Numbered from the stretch's first letter, positions 5,735 to 12,806 are shown. The stretch: 12,806 bases of DNA from an uncultured Eubacteriales bacterium (GCA_900552255.1 URZF01000023.1:1-12806), one strand, 5' to 3'. The notes: generated from the letters alone by a model not told the origin. Numbers and translations: made by a program.

Positions 5735-7663
5735 ATGACGGTCATGAGTGCTCATGATATTCTCGTCGAATACGGCACGGATATCATTCTGCAAAAAATA
5801 AATTTCTCCTTAAACGAAGGGGACCGGCTCGGCGTGGTAGGCGTCAACGGAGCCGGGAAGTCCACGCTGCTCCGCATCATCGCGGGCAAGACGGAGCCCT
5901 CCGCCGGCGCCGTTTATATCGCCAAGGGCAAATCGGTCGCAATGCTCGAACAGAACGCCATGCTCGAGAGCGGCAAAACGCTGTTCGAGGAAATGGCGGA
6001 CGCCTTTTCCGAATGCCGCCGGACCGAAGTGCGGCTGGAAGCCCTTCATGCCGAAATCGAGGCCGCATCAGGCGCAGTCCACGACGAGGGCTACGAAAAA
6101 ATGATCGCGGAATTTTCCTCGCTGACGGAGAAATTCCGGGAGATCGGCGGATATGAGTACAAATCCCGCATCCGCGCCATGCTGACGCGCTTCGGCTTTC
6201 CCGAGCCGGAGCAGGGCAAGCGGATCGCGACGCTTTCCGGCGGAGAGCGCACAAGGCTCGCGCTGGTGCGGCTGCTGCTCATTGAGCCGGATATCCTGAT
6301 TTTGGACGAGCCGACCAATCATCTCGACACCGATACGCTCTACTGGCTCGAGGAGCATCTGCGCGCTTATCCGAAAACGCTGATCCTCGTTTCGCACGAC
6401 CGGTATTTCCTCGACAGGACGGCGACGAAGATCCTCGATATCGAAAACACAAGAGCTGAGCTTTATACCGGAAACTACGAGCAGTTCGCCGCAAAAAAAG
6501 CGGAAGCCCGAAAATCGCTCGAAAAGCGGTATGAGCTCCAACAAAAGGAGATCGCCCGCATCGAGGCGATCATCGCGCAGCAGCGTCATTTCGGGCAGGA
6601 ACGCAATTTCATCACGATCGCGAGCAAACGCAAGCAGATCGAGCATATGGATAAAATCGACGCGCCGGAAAATGCGCCGGGCGGCATTCGGCTTGCGTTT
6701 GCCGAGGCCGCGGAAAGCGGCAGCGACGTCATGGAAGCGGAGCATCTCGCCAAAGCCTTCGGAAGCCGTCAGATTTTCAACGACATCTCCTTTCTCGTCA
6801 AAAAGCGGGACAGGATCATCATCATGGGGCCGAACGGCTGCGGCAAATCCACGCTGCTCAAAATCCTCGGAGGCTTCTCCGAGCCGGATCACGGCGTTTT
6901 GGAATACGGCGCGGGCGTCGTCGCCGGCTATTACGACCAGGAGCAGCAGACGCTCGACGAATCGAACACCGTGCTCGAGGAGGTCTGCCTCGCACACGAA
7001 AAGCTCACGTTCACGCAGATCCGGACGGCGCTCGCGGGCTTTCTCTTCTTCGCGGAGGATATGGACAAAAAGGTTTCCGTTCTCTCCGGCGGTGAAAAAG
7101 CGAGGCTCATGCTCTGCAAAATGATCCTCTCCAAGGTCAATCTGCTCATCCTCGACGAGCCGACCAATCACCTCGATATCGCCTCTCGCGAGGCGCTCGA
7201 GGACGCGTTGCTCGCTTTCGGCGGAACCATCATCGCCATATCGCACGACCGATATTTTATGAAAAAGCTCGCGACGCGCATTTTCGACATGACAAAGGGC
7301 TTCACCGATTATCACGGCAGCTTCGACGAATACCTCGAATTCAAAGAGAAGCAGGAAACCGCAGGATACGATATCAAAACGACAAAAGCGGAATCCGAAA
7401 GCAAGGCGAAATACGTTGAAAGCAAAAAGCTCACGGCTGAAATCCGAAAAGCCGAAAAGCGCATCGAGCGCGCGGAAGAGGAAATCGACGCGCTCGACGG
7501 AGAGCGAAAAAAGCTGGAAGCCGAAATGAACGCCGAGGCCGCAACGGACTATGTACGGCTTTCCGAAATCACGGCGCGGATAGAGGAAATTGGAAAACGG
7601 ACGGACGAGCTGTTCCTCGATATAGAGGAAGCGGAAAAATTCCTGTCGGAAAATAAAGTCTGA
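5735..7663 (+). CDS. ABC-F family ATPase (YdiF-like)
   Basis: This 642-residue cytosolic protein has two ABC domains and no membrane segments. ABC-F proteins act on the ribosome as translation factors or in antibiotic resistance. Domain 1 has Walker A GVNGAGKST (36-44), signature LSGGE (167-171) and Walker B ILDEPTNHLD (189-198). A charged helical linker follows (about 245-310). Domain 2 has GPNGCGKST (365-373), LSGGE (450-454) and ILDEPTNHLD (472-481), with the catalytic glutamates kept. A C-terminal coiled coil spans about 555-640. Length and layout resemble Bacillus YdiF. The first in-frame ATG (5696) overlaps the -10 box and cannot be used from that promoter. The ATG at 5735 gives MTVMSAHDILVEYG, the expected family start, with AAGGAAACGG upstream. 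ATG 5744 is an alternative. The general translation-factor subtype is likelier than drug resistance in this housekeeping context. Confidence 0.93.
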   Translation: MTVMSAHDILVEYGTDIILQKINFSLNEGDRLGVVGVNGAGKSTLLRIIAGKTEPSAGAVYIAKGKSVAMLEQNAMLESGKTLFEEMADAFSECRRTEVRLEALHAEIEAASGAVHDEGYEKMIAEFSSLTEKFREIGGYEYKSRIRAMLTRFGFPEPEQGKRIATLSGGERTRLALVRLLLIEPDILILDEPTNHLDTDTLYWLEEHLRAYPKTLILVSHDRYFLDRTATKILDIENTRAELYTGNYEQFAAKKAEARKSLEKRYELQQKEIARIEAIIAQQRHFGQERNFITIASKRKQIEHMDKIDAPENAPGGIRLAFAEAAESGSDVMEAEHLAKAFGSRQIFNDISFLVKKRDRIIIMGPNGCGKSTLLKILGGFSEPDHGVLEYGAGVVAGYYDQEQQTLDESNTVLEEVCLAHEKLTFTQIRTALAGFLFFAEDMDKKVSVLSGGEKARLMLCKMILSKVNLLILDEPTNHLDIASREALEDALLAFGGTIIAISHDRYFMKKLATRIFDMTKGFTDYHGSFDEYLEFKEKQETAGYDIKTTKAESESKAKYVESKKLTAEIRKAEKRIERAEEEIDALDGERKKLEAEMNAEAATDYVRLSEITARIEEIGKRTDELFLDIEEAEKFLSENKV

Positions 7664-7681
7664 CAGCAAGGACAGAGGCAT

Positions 7682-8959
7682 ATGGAAAAACGAAAAATCG
7701 CCGTCGTGGGTGCCGGCGCCGCCGGCATGACCGCGGCCGGACGCGCGGCCGAGCTCGGCTGCGAGGTCACGCTCTTTGAGCGCAATTCCCTGCTCGGCAA
7801 AAAGCTCGGCATCACCGGCAAGGGACGGTGCAACCTGACAAACGACTGCACGCCCGACGAATGTATCAAAAATATAACGTCGAACGGGAAATTCCTCTTT
7901 TCCGCCGTCAATCGTTTCACACCCGCCGATACGATGATGTTTTTCGAATCGCTGGGCGTGCCGCTCAAAACGGAGCGCGGCAGGCGGGTATTCCCCGTCT
8001 CCGACCGGGCGCTCGACGTCGTGCTCGCGCTCAAACGGTACTGCACCGAGAACGGCTGCCTCATCGTCTGCGACCGCATCACGGGACTTCTCCAAAACGC
8101 GGACGGCACGCTTTCCGGCGTGCGCTCCGAAACAAAAAAATACGACGGCTTCGACGCCGTGATCCTTTGCACAGGCGGTCTTTCCTATCCCGGTACCGGC
8201 TCGACCGGAGACGGTTACCGGCTCGCCGCGTCGGTCGGACACATGATAACGCCGCCCACCCCGTCGCTTGTTGGGCTGGAATCGGACGCGCCGCTCTGTC
8301 CCGCCGCGCAGGGACTTTCCCTGCGGAATGTGGAAATCCGCGTTATCGATGCGGAAACAAAAAAAATCATCTACCGCGATTTCGGTGAAATGCTTTTCTG
8401 CCACTTCGGCATAAGCGGCCCCGTGATCCTCTCCGCCTCGGCACATATGCGCCCCATGAAAAGCGGAAAATATACCGTGATGATCGATCTCAAGCCCGCG
8501 CTGGACCGAGAGACGCTCGACCGCAGGCTCCTCTCCGATTTTGACAAATTCAAAAACAGAAATTTTGCAAACGCCTTTGACGACCTTCTGCCGTCGAAGC
8601 TGCGCGCGCCGTTCGTCTGCATTTGCGGCATCCCTCCCGAAAAGAAGATCCATGACATCACGCATGAGCAGCGGCGCAAAATCACGGAGCTCTTAAAGGG
8701 ACTTCCAATCGGAATCACCGGCTTCCGTCCAATCTCGGAGGCGATCGTCACAAGCGGCGGTGTTACGGTATCGGAAATCGAACCGCAGACCATGTGCTCA
8801 AGGCGCTGTCCGAATCTGTATTTTGCAGGGGAGCTCATGGATCTCGACGCCTACACCGGCGGCTTCAATCTGCAAATCGCATTTTCCACGGCCATGGCGG
8901 CGGCAGATGCCGCAGCGCGGCCGGTATCGGACTGCATAAATAGGAAAGGAAACGAATAA
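7682..8959 (+). CDS. NAD(P)/FAD-dependent oxidoreductase, BaiN/RdsA (HI0933-like) family
   Basis: This 425-residue flavoprotein begins with a dinucleotide-binding fold: VVGAGAAGMTAA (8-19), containing GxGxxG at 10-15, and the acidic residue E33 ending strand 2. Family motifs follow: KKLGITGKGRCNLTN (40-54), TGGLSYPGTGSTGDGY (164-179), EAIVTSGGV (353-361) and FAGELMDLDAYTGGFN near 381-396, which closes the FAD site. This matches the HI0933/YhiN group, variously annotated as BaiN, RdsA or aminoacetone oxidase. Substrates are poorly settled, and bile-acid activity should not be assumed from the name. The start ATG lies 18 nt after the ABC-F stop with AAGGACAGAGG just upstream. The following cmk gene begins 4 nt after its stop, so it is embedded in the operon. 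The enzyme appears complete. Confidence 0.92.
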   Translation: MEKRKIAVVGAGAAGMTAAGRAAELGCEVTLFERNSLLGKKLGITGKGRCNLTNDCTPDECIKNITSNGKFLFSAVNRFTPADTMMFFESLGVPLKTERGRRVFPVSDRALDVVLALKRYCTENGCLIVCDRITGLLQNADGTLSGVRSETKKYDGFDAVILCTGGLSYPGTGSTGDGYRLAASVGHMITPPTPSLVGLESDAPLCPAAQGLSLRNVEIRVIDAETKKIIYRDFGEMLFCHFGISGPVILSASAHMRPMKSGKYTVMIDLKPALDRETLDRRLLSDFDKFKNRNFANAFDDLLPSKLRAPFVCICGIPPEKKIHDITHEQRRKITELLKGLPIGITGFRPISEAIVTSGGVTVSEIEPQTMCSRRCPNLYFAGELMDLDAYTGGFNLQIAFSTAMAAADAAARPVSDCINRKGNE

Positions 8960-8963
8960 AATC

Positions 8964-9629
8964 ATGAATATCGCCATCGACGGCCCCTCCGGAGCCGGCA
9001 AAAGCACGCTGGCAAAGGCGCTCGCGGCAAAACTTGGATTCCTCTACACCGATACCGGAGCGCTCTACCGCACCATCGCCCTCGCAGTCAAGCGCCGCGG
9101 CCTCTCGCCCGACGACAAGGATGCGGTCGCGGCCTTGCTGCCCGACATCAAAATTTCCTTACAATACGTAAACGGAGAACAAAAGCTCTATCTCGACGGC
9201 GAGGAGGTCAGCGGACGCATCCGCACAAATGAAATCTCCTCATACGCCTCCAAGGTCTCCGCCATTCCCGAGGTGCGGGTCTTTCTGCTCGATCTCCAGC
9301 GCGATATCGCGAGAAAAAACGACGTGATCATGGACGGCCGCGATATCGGCACCGTCATTCTGCCGGACGCCGAGGTCAAATTCTTCGTGACCGTCTCCGA
9401 CGACGAACGCGCACGCCGCCGTCACCGCGAGCTATTGGCGCGCGGTGAGACGATCACGCTTTCGGAGGTGAAGCGCACCATGGCGGAGCGGGACCGCTGC
9501 GACAGCACGAGAAAAATCGCGCCCGCCGTACCGGCTGAGGACGCCGTTTTTCTCGACAACACCGGAGATTTTGAGCAAACCGTCGACCGTGCGCTTTCCG
9601 TGATAAGGAGCAGGATGAAACATGAATAA
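8964..9629 (+). CDS. cmk: Cytidylate kinase
   Basis: This 221-residue P-loop nucleoside monophosphate kinase transfers phosphate from ATP to CMP and dCMP, feeding RNA, DNA and CDP-lipid synthesis. Visible features are the P-loop GPSGAGKST (7-15), the substrate segment YTDTGALYR (28-36), RTNEISSYASKVS (87-99) typical of the NMP-binding insert, GRDIGTV (125-131) and the lid motif RDRCDSTR (176-183) with its arginines. Length is typical of bacterial Cmk. The ATG is 4 nt after the flavoprotein stop. The SD AGGAAAGGAAACG lies in the last codons of that gene. The end overlaps the start of plsC by 8 nt, so tight co-translation is expected. Adjacency to plsC and ispH/rpsA is the usual clostridial order. 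Confidence 0.97.
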   Translation: MNIAIDGPSGAGKSTLAKALAAKLGFLYTDTGALYRTIALAVKRRGLSPDDKDAVAALLPDIKISLQYVNGEQKLYLDGEEVSGRIRTNEISSYASKVSAIPEVRVFLLDLQRDIARKNDVIMDGRDIGTVILPDAEVKFFVTVSDDERARRRHRELLARGETITLSEVKRTMAERDRCDSTRKIAPAVPAEDAVFLDNTGDFEQTVDRALSVIRSRMKHE

Positions 9630-10260
9630 AGGCTATCGCTTTCTGCAAATCCTATTAAAGCCCTTCTATAAAATATTCTATCGCATGCGTGTCACAGGAC
9701 TGGAAAACGAGCTTCCCGACGGGCCCTGCATCATCTGCGCCAATCACATCAGTATGCACGACATTTTCCTCATCGCCGTCAACCTAAAGCGTCAGATTTT
9801 TTTCTTCGCCAAAAAAGAGCTTTTCAAAAACCCCCTGCTTGCGAGGTTCCTGCGCAGCTTCGGCACCATCTCCGTCAACCGCGGCACGGTCGATCTGCAC
9901 TCGATCACCGCGACCATCGAGGTGCTGCGCGCCGGCGGATATATCGGGCTTTTCCCGCAGGGCACGAGAATGCCGGACAAAGAACCGTCCGCAGCCGATG
10001 TCAAAAGCGGCGTCGGACTTATCGCCTATCGCGCGAAAAGCAACGTCCTGCCCGTTTATATCCAAACCAAAAACAACAGAATCCGTCTGTTCCGCCCCGT
10101 AACGGTCATCGTCGGCAAACCGATTTTGTACGACGAGCTCGGCTTCGAGAAAGGCGGGATGGCAGAATACGACGCCGCTTCAAAGCTTATCTTCGAGCGA
10201 ATACTGGAAATCGGAAAAGCGGCGGAAAACGGAGCTTATCATGAAGATCAAAACGGCTGA
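9622..10260 (+). CDS. plsC: 1-acyl-sn-glycerol-3-phosphate acyltransferase (PlsC family)
   Basis: This 212-residue LPLAT-superfamily protein acylates lysophosphatidic acid to phosphatidic acid at the inner membrane face. Acyltransferase block I is NHISMHD (41-47), the HX4D catalytic pair H42/D47. Block II is GTISVNR (81-87). Block III reads FPQGTR (111-116) rather than the usual FPEGTR. Block IV is NVLPVYI (141-147). The N-terminal segment (YRFLQILLKPFYKIFY) is an amphipathic or membrane-anchoring helix. The start overlaps the cmk stop (ATGAATAA), and its last 20 nt overlap the start of ispH. AAGGAG lies about 12 nt upstream, with AGGA closer. The glutamate-to-glutamine change in block III is noted separately; the other blocks argue for an active enzyme. 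The acyl donor and chain preference cannot be read from sequence. Confidence 0.9.
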   Translation: MNKGYRFLQILLKPFYKIFYRMRVTGLENELPDGPCIICANHISMHDIFLIAVNLKRQIFFFAKKELFKNPLLARFLRSFGTISVNRGTVDLHSITATIEVLRAGGYIGLFPQGTRMPDKEPSAADVKSGVGLIAYRAKSNVLPVYIQTKNNRIRLFRPVTVIVGKPILYDELGFEKGGMAEYDAASKLIFERILEIGKAAENGAYHEDQNG

Positions 10261-12244
10261 ATACGCCGGCTTCTGCTTCGGTGTAAAGCGGGCGGTCGAC
10301 GCGGTATCCGAGCTTGTGGACTTGCGTCCGAACGCCCAAATCTACACAATAGGACAGCTGATTCACAATCCCGCCGTCACGGAAAAGCTCTCTAAAAAGG
10401 GCGTTGTCACCGTCAGAGAAAATGAGCTCGAACAGGTGCTCGCCGAAGCGCCTGCCCGCTCGGTCTTTGTCGTCCGGACGCACGGCATCCCGCTTTCCAT
10501 CAAAGAAAAGCTGACGGCTTTCGTCCGGGGAAATCCCGAAGCGGAAATTCTCGATATGACCTGCCCTTTCGTCGCCAAAATCTACAAAATCATGGACGAC
10601 AACACAAACGATAACACCTTCACCATCCTGCTCGGAGACAGCCGCCATCCCGAAGTCATCGGCATTTCCAGCCATATCAAGGGCAGCTATCGGGTGTTCG
10701 CGGACTGCGGCGAGATCGAATCCGCCTATCATTGTGGAGAATTACATGATTTTGAATCGAAAAGAACAATTTTAGCCTCACAGACGACACACAATTTAGC
10801 AGATTATCAAAAAACAAAAAAATTTCTCGAAAAGCTATATACAAACGGATTATTTTTTGATACAATATGTAATGTTACGGAAACGCGGCAAATAGAAGTC
10901 GACGCGCTTTCAAGAGAATGTGACGGCATGCTCATAGTCGGCGGTGCGGAAAGCTCCAATACCAAAAAGCTTTTCGATATCAGCCGCGGCAACTGTCCTG
11001 AGACCTATCTTGTCGAATCGGCGGCCGATATTCCGTCAAGCATAAAAACGATGACCGGCACCGTCGGCATCGCGGCCGGAGCGTCAACACCCGGCTACAT
11101 AATTGAGGAGGTACAAAACACCATGAGCGAACAAGAAAATTTCGCACAGCTTCTTGAAGAATCTTTCAAAACTTTAAATACAGGAGACACCGTCCGCGGC
11201 ATTGTCACTTCGGTTTCCGGAACCGAAGTCCACGTCGATATCGGCTCGAAGGTAACCGGCATCCTCACGCTGGAAAACGTGACGGAAGATCCGCAGGCAA
11301 AGCTGGAGGATATGTTCAAGGTCGGCGACGAGGTGGAAGCCATCGCGGTGCGCGTCAGCGATCTCGACGGGATCGCAACGCTTTCCAAGAAGAAAATCGA
11401 CGCGCACAACAATTGGTCCAAAATCCTCGAAGCCAAGGAAACAGGAGAGATTTTGGAGGGCAAGGTCACCGAGGCCGTCAAGGGCGGCGTGATCGTCTAT
11501 GCCCTTTCGCAGAGGATTTTCATCCCGGCGTCTCAGACGCCCGTGCCGAAGGATGGAGACCTTGCCACACTGGTCGGAACCAAGCAGAGATTCAAAATCA
11601 TCGACATCAAGGAAGAAAGACGCCGTGCGGTCGGCTCGATCCGCGTTGTCGCAAGAGAAGAAAGAAAAGCACAGCTTGAAAAATTCTGGTCGGAAATCGA
11701 AGTCGGCAAGCATTACACAGGCAAGGTCAAGAGCCTGACCTCCTACGGTGCGTTCATCGATCTCGGCGGTATCGACGGAATGGTTCACAATTCGGAGCTT
11801 TCTTGGCTCAGAATCTCAAGCCCTAAGGACGTCGTTGCCGTCGGCGATACGCTCGAGGTCTTCGTCAAGGATTTCGACCGCGAGAAAAACAGGATCTCCC
11901 TCGGCTATAAGACCGAGGAGACCAATCCGTGGAAGCTCTTCACGGACAAATATAACGTAGACGACGTCGTTCCCGTCACCATCGTATCGATGATGCCCTT
12001 CGGCGCGTTCGCGCAGATCATCCCCGGCGTAGACGGACTGATCCACATTTCCCAGATCGCCGACCGCAAGCTGGCAAGTCCCTCCGAGGTGCTCACGAAA
12101 GGACAGGTCGTCGATGCGAAGATCACCGACATCGATACGGAGAACTGCAAGGTCAGCCTCTCCATCCGTGCTCTTTTGGACAAAGACTCGGATGGCGTTT
12201 CCGAAGAGGATATCGCAGCCTACGAGGTCCCCAGCAACGAATAA
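10241..12244 (+). CDS. ispH: Bifunctional IspH (HMBPP reductase) / ribosomal protein S1 fusion
   Basis: This 667-residue fusion has two parts. Residues 1 to about 290 are IspH, which reduces HMBPP to IPP and DMAPP in the MEP pathway using a 4Fe-4S cluster. Cluster cysteines C12 (GFCFGVKRAV), C108 (MTCPFV) and C210 (DTICNVTETRQ) are present. So are H42, H81, H136 with E138 (RHPEVIG), SSN (238-240) and S282 (GAST). Residues about 314-643 are four S1 RNA-binding domains (roughly 314-384, 402-470, 488-556, 573-643), the third and fourth with the clear pattern YGAFIDLGGIDGMVH and FGAFAQIIPGVDGLIH. The start is supported by GGAG 6 nt before the ATG; it overlaps plsC by 20 nt. The fusion is known in Clostridia. 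A strong SD and ATG in the linker (11106-11125) and an AT-rich tract (about 10734-10880) are discussed separately. Confidence 0.96.
   Translation: MKIKTAEYAGFCFGVKRAVDAVSELVDLRPNAQIYTIGQLIHNPAVTEKLSKKGVVTVRENELEQVLAEAPARSVFVVRTHGIPLSIKEKLTAFVRGNPEAEILDMTCPFVAKIYKIMDDNTNDNTFTILLGDSRHPEVIGISSHIKGSYRVFADCGEIESAYHCGELHDFESKRTILASQTTHNLADYQKTKKFLEKLYTNGLFFDTICNVTETRQIEVDALSRECDGMLIVGGAESSNTKKLFDISRGNCPETYLVESAADIPSSIKTMTGTVGIAAGASTPGYIIEEVQNTMSEQENFAQLLEESFKTLNTGDTVRGIVTSVSGTEVHVDIGSKVTGILTLENVTEDPQAKLEDMFKVGDEVEAIAVRVSDLDGIATLSKKKIDAHNNWSKILEAKETGEILEGKVTEAVKGGVIVYALSQRIFIPASQTPVPKDGDLATLVGTKQRFKIIDIKEERRRAVGSIRVVAREERKAQLEKFWSEIEVGKHYTGKVKSLTSYGAFIDLGGIDGMVHNSELSWLRISSPKDVVAVGDTLEVFVKDFDREKNRISLGYKTEETNPWKLFTDKYNVDDVVPVTIVSMMPFGAFAQIIPGVDGLIHISQIADRKLASPSEVLTKGQVVDAKITDIDTENCKVSLSIRALLDKDSDGVSEEDIAAYEVPSNE
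10838..10866 (+). promoter_or_regulatory. Possible internal promoter within the ispH part
   Basis: TATACA (10838-10843) and TACAAT (10861-10866) lie 17 bp apart in the AT-rich tract of ispH. They match consensus at 4 of 6 and 5 of 6 positions. A transcript from here would begin near 10873, upstream of the internal S1 start at 11123. AT-rich sequence yields such pairs by chance, so this is a weak call. Confidence 0.25.
11106..11125 (+). promoter_or_regulatory. rpsA: Internal ribosome binding site and alternative S1 start
   Basis: AGGAGGT (11106-11112), a near-complete anti-SD match, lies 10 nt before an in-frame ATG (11123-11125), codon 295 of the fusion. Translation from it would give a 373-residue protein starting MSEQENFAQLLEESF, the expected start of a free four-domain S1. 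It falls exactly at the junction between the two parts. The SD bases also encode the IspH C-terminal EEV, so part of the match may be coincidental. Confidence 0.5.
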
Positions 12245-12255
12245 TATTAACTAAA

Positions 12256-12291
12256 AAAATAAAATGCCGCAGTCATGCGGCATTTTATTTT
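12256..12291. terminator. Rho-independent terminator after ispH/rpsA
   Basis: A perfect 16-bp inverted repeat (arms 12256-12271 and 12276-12291, loop GTCA) has a GC core, TGCCGCA/TGCGGCA, flanked by A and T runs that form the upstream A-tract and downstream T-tract. It starts 11 nt after the stop and closes the plus-strand unit. It is symmetric enough to work in both directions. Confidence 0.92.
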
Positions 12292-12302
12292 CTGTGTTTC
12301 AC

Positions 12303-12331
12303 TTGACATGAGCGCATCGATATGATAGACT
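12303..12331 (+). promoter_or_regulatory. Candidate promoter of the terminal lipoprotein gene
   Basis: A perfect TTGACA (12303-12308) is followed after 17 bp by TAGACT (12326-12331), preceded by an extended TGA. It lies directly after the terminator and about 46 nt before the lipoprotein ATG. The sequence ATGAGCGC occurs at 12308-12315 and again at 12343-12350, a 35-bp offset across the start site. Confidence 0.65.
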
Positions 12332-12377
12332 GGAAGCAGCCAATGAGCGCCCATATCATTATCATTTGGAGGTTATT

Positions 12378-12806
12378 ATGAAACGCATTTCCACTATTTC
12401 CCTTGTCATCGTCCTCATGGCAGCACTTTTCCTCAGCGGATGCGCGCTGTTTGAAGCATCGCCCAAAACATTTGCCAAAGCCGGCATGAGCATCACTTTG
12501 ACCGATCGGTTCACAGAGCGGGATTATGTCTCCTTCACAGCCGTTTATGATTCTCAATATGTTGCGGTATTTGCTTTAAAAGAGGAATTCACACTTTTTG
12601 AAGGCTCAGCCCTCGGAAAGAATTCTTCCCTTAACGATTATGCAAACGCCGTGATTCTCGCCAATGGTCTGGACGTTTCCCCTGCTACCGAAGACGGACT
12701 CACATTCTTTACCTATCAAAAGGAAAACAACGGCACCGAATACACATATTTTTCTACCGTCCATAAGAGCGGCGACGCTTTTTGGTTGATTCAATTTTCT
12801 GCAAAA
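12378..12806 (+). CDS. Small lipoprotein, 3' end outside the window
   Basis: An open frame of 143 codons runs from the ATG at 12378 to the window end without a stop, so the gene is partial. It starts MKRISTISLVIVLMAALFLSGC: a basic N-terminus, hydrophobic core and lipobox LSG-C22, typical of lipoprotein signal peptides. The SD GGAGG lies 5 nt before the ATG. The mature part begins with a short linker (ALFEASPKTF) and then reads KAGMSITLTDRFTERDYVSFTA, followed by alternating polar and hydrophobic beta-type segments. Similar small lipoproteins with a GM-[ST]-ITLT opening occur in Clostridia, but I know of no assigned function. Codons are more T-rich than in the upstream operon. A promoter and a terminator isolate it from ispH/rpsA, so it is independently expressed. 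Confidence 0.85.
   Translation, partial: MKRISTISLVIVLMAALFLSGCALFEASPKTFAKAGMSITLTDRFTERDYVSFTAVYDSQYVAVFALKEEFTLFEGSALGKNSSLNDYANAVILANGLDVSPATEDGLTFFTYQKENNGTEYTYFSTVHKSGDAFWLIQFSAK

Noticed and set aside
6068..8665. A very long open frame on the minus strand (865 codons) opposite the ABC-F and flavoprotein genes
   Set aside because: It lies fully antisense to two genes with complete, conserved motifs, crosses the gap between them, and its translation is rich in R, H, F and E without a recognisable domain. It reflects codon bias in GC-rich sequence that avoids stop triplets on the opposite strand.
11123..12244. Listing free S1 as a separate gene
   Set aside because: There is no stop codon between the IspH and S1 parts. 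The internal start is plausible but unproven, so it is recorded as a regulatory site.

Overview
The window looks like ordinary chromosome from a moderately GC-rich member of the Clostridia (Bacillota), probably a gut-type anaerobe. The best evidence is the gene at 10241-12244, in which IspH (LytB) is fused in frame to a four-domain ribosomal protein S1, an arrangement characteristic of Clostridia. The order flavoprotein - cmk - plsC - ispH/rpsA, consensus sigma-A-type promoters and purine-rich Shine-Dalgarno (SD) sites agree with this. I saw no insertion sequences, phage genes, CRISPR arrays, tRNAs or rRNAs, and no gene-free stretch longer than about 300 bases.

Layout. (1) 86-2415, plus strand: a duplicated DUF1538 membrane protein followed at once by a tandem PII-like protein, ending in a strong terminator at 2418-2453 that also serves the convergent genes. 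(2) 2510-4078, minus strand: deoB-cdd, a two-gene nucleoside salvage operon with a palindromic operator candidate over its promoter. (3) 4228-5019, minus strand: a lipoprotein with a DUF2807-type repeat domain, with its own consensus promoter and terminator. (4) 5076-5585, minus strand: a ferritin-like di-metal protein, divergent from region 5. (5) 5735-12244, plus strand: one apparent transcription unit of about 6.5 kb, ABC-F ATPase - BaiN/RdsA-type flavoprotein - cmk - plsC - ispH/rpsA, running from a consensus promoter at 5668-5697 to a 16-bp-stem terminator at 12256-12291. (6) 12378 to the window end, plus strand: the 5' part of a small lipoprotein gene with its own promoter.

How the genes work together. 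deoB and cdd recover pentose phosphate and uracil nucleosides. The long plus-strand unit groups translation (ABC-F, S1), CMP/dCMP phosphorylation, phospholipid acylation and the last step of the MEP isoprenoid pathway. The DUF1538/PII pair looks like a membrane protein with its own PII-type regulator; its substrate and ligand are unknown.

The points most worth a second look are: the DUF1538/PII pair, in which both partners are internally duplicated and the membrane protein carries a tail with a repeated I-E-F motif; a strong internal SD and ATG inside ispH/rpsA that could release free S1, together with an AT-rich tract carrying a promoter-like pair upstream of it; the palindrome over the deoB promoter; and the ABC-F start, which must lie downstream of the first ATG because that ATG overlaps the -10 box. 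Nothing here amounts to a clearly new system. The DUF1538/PII module is the least characterised part.
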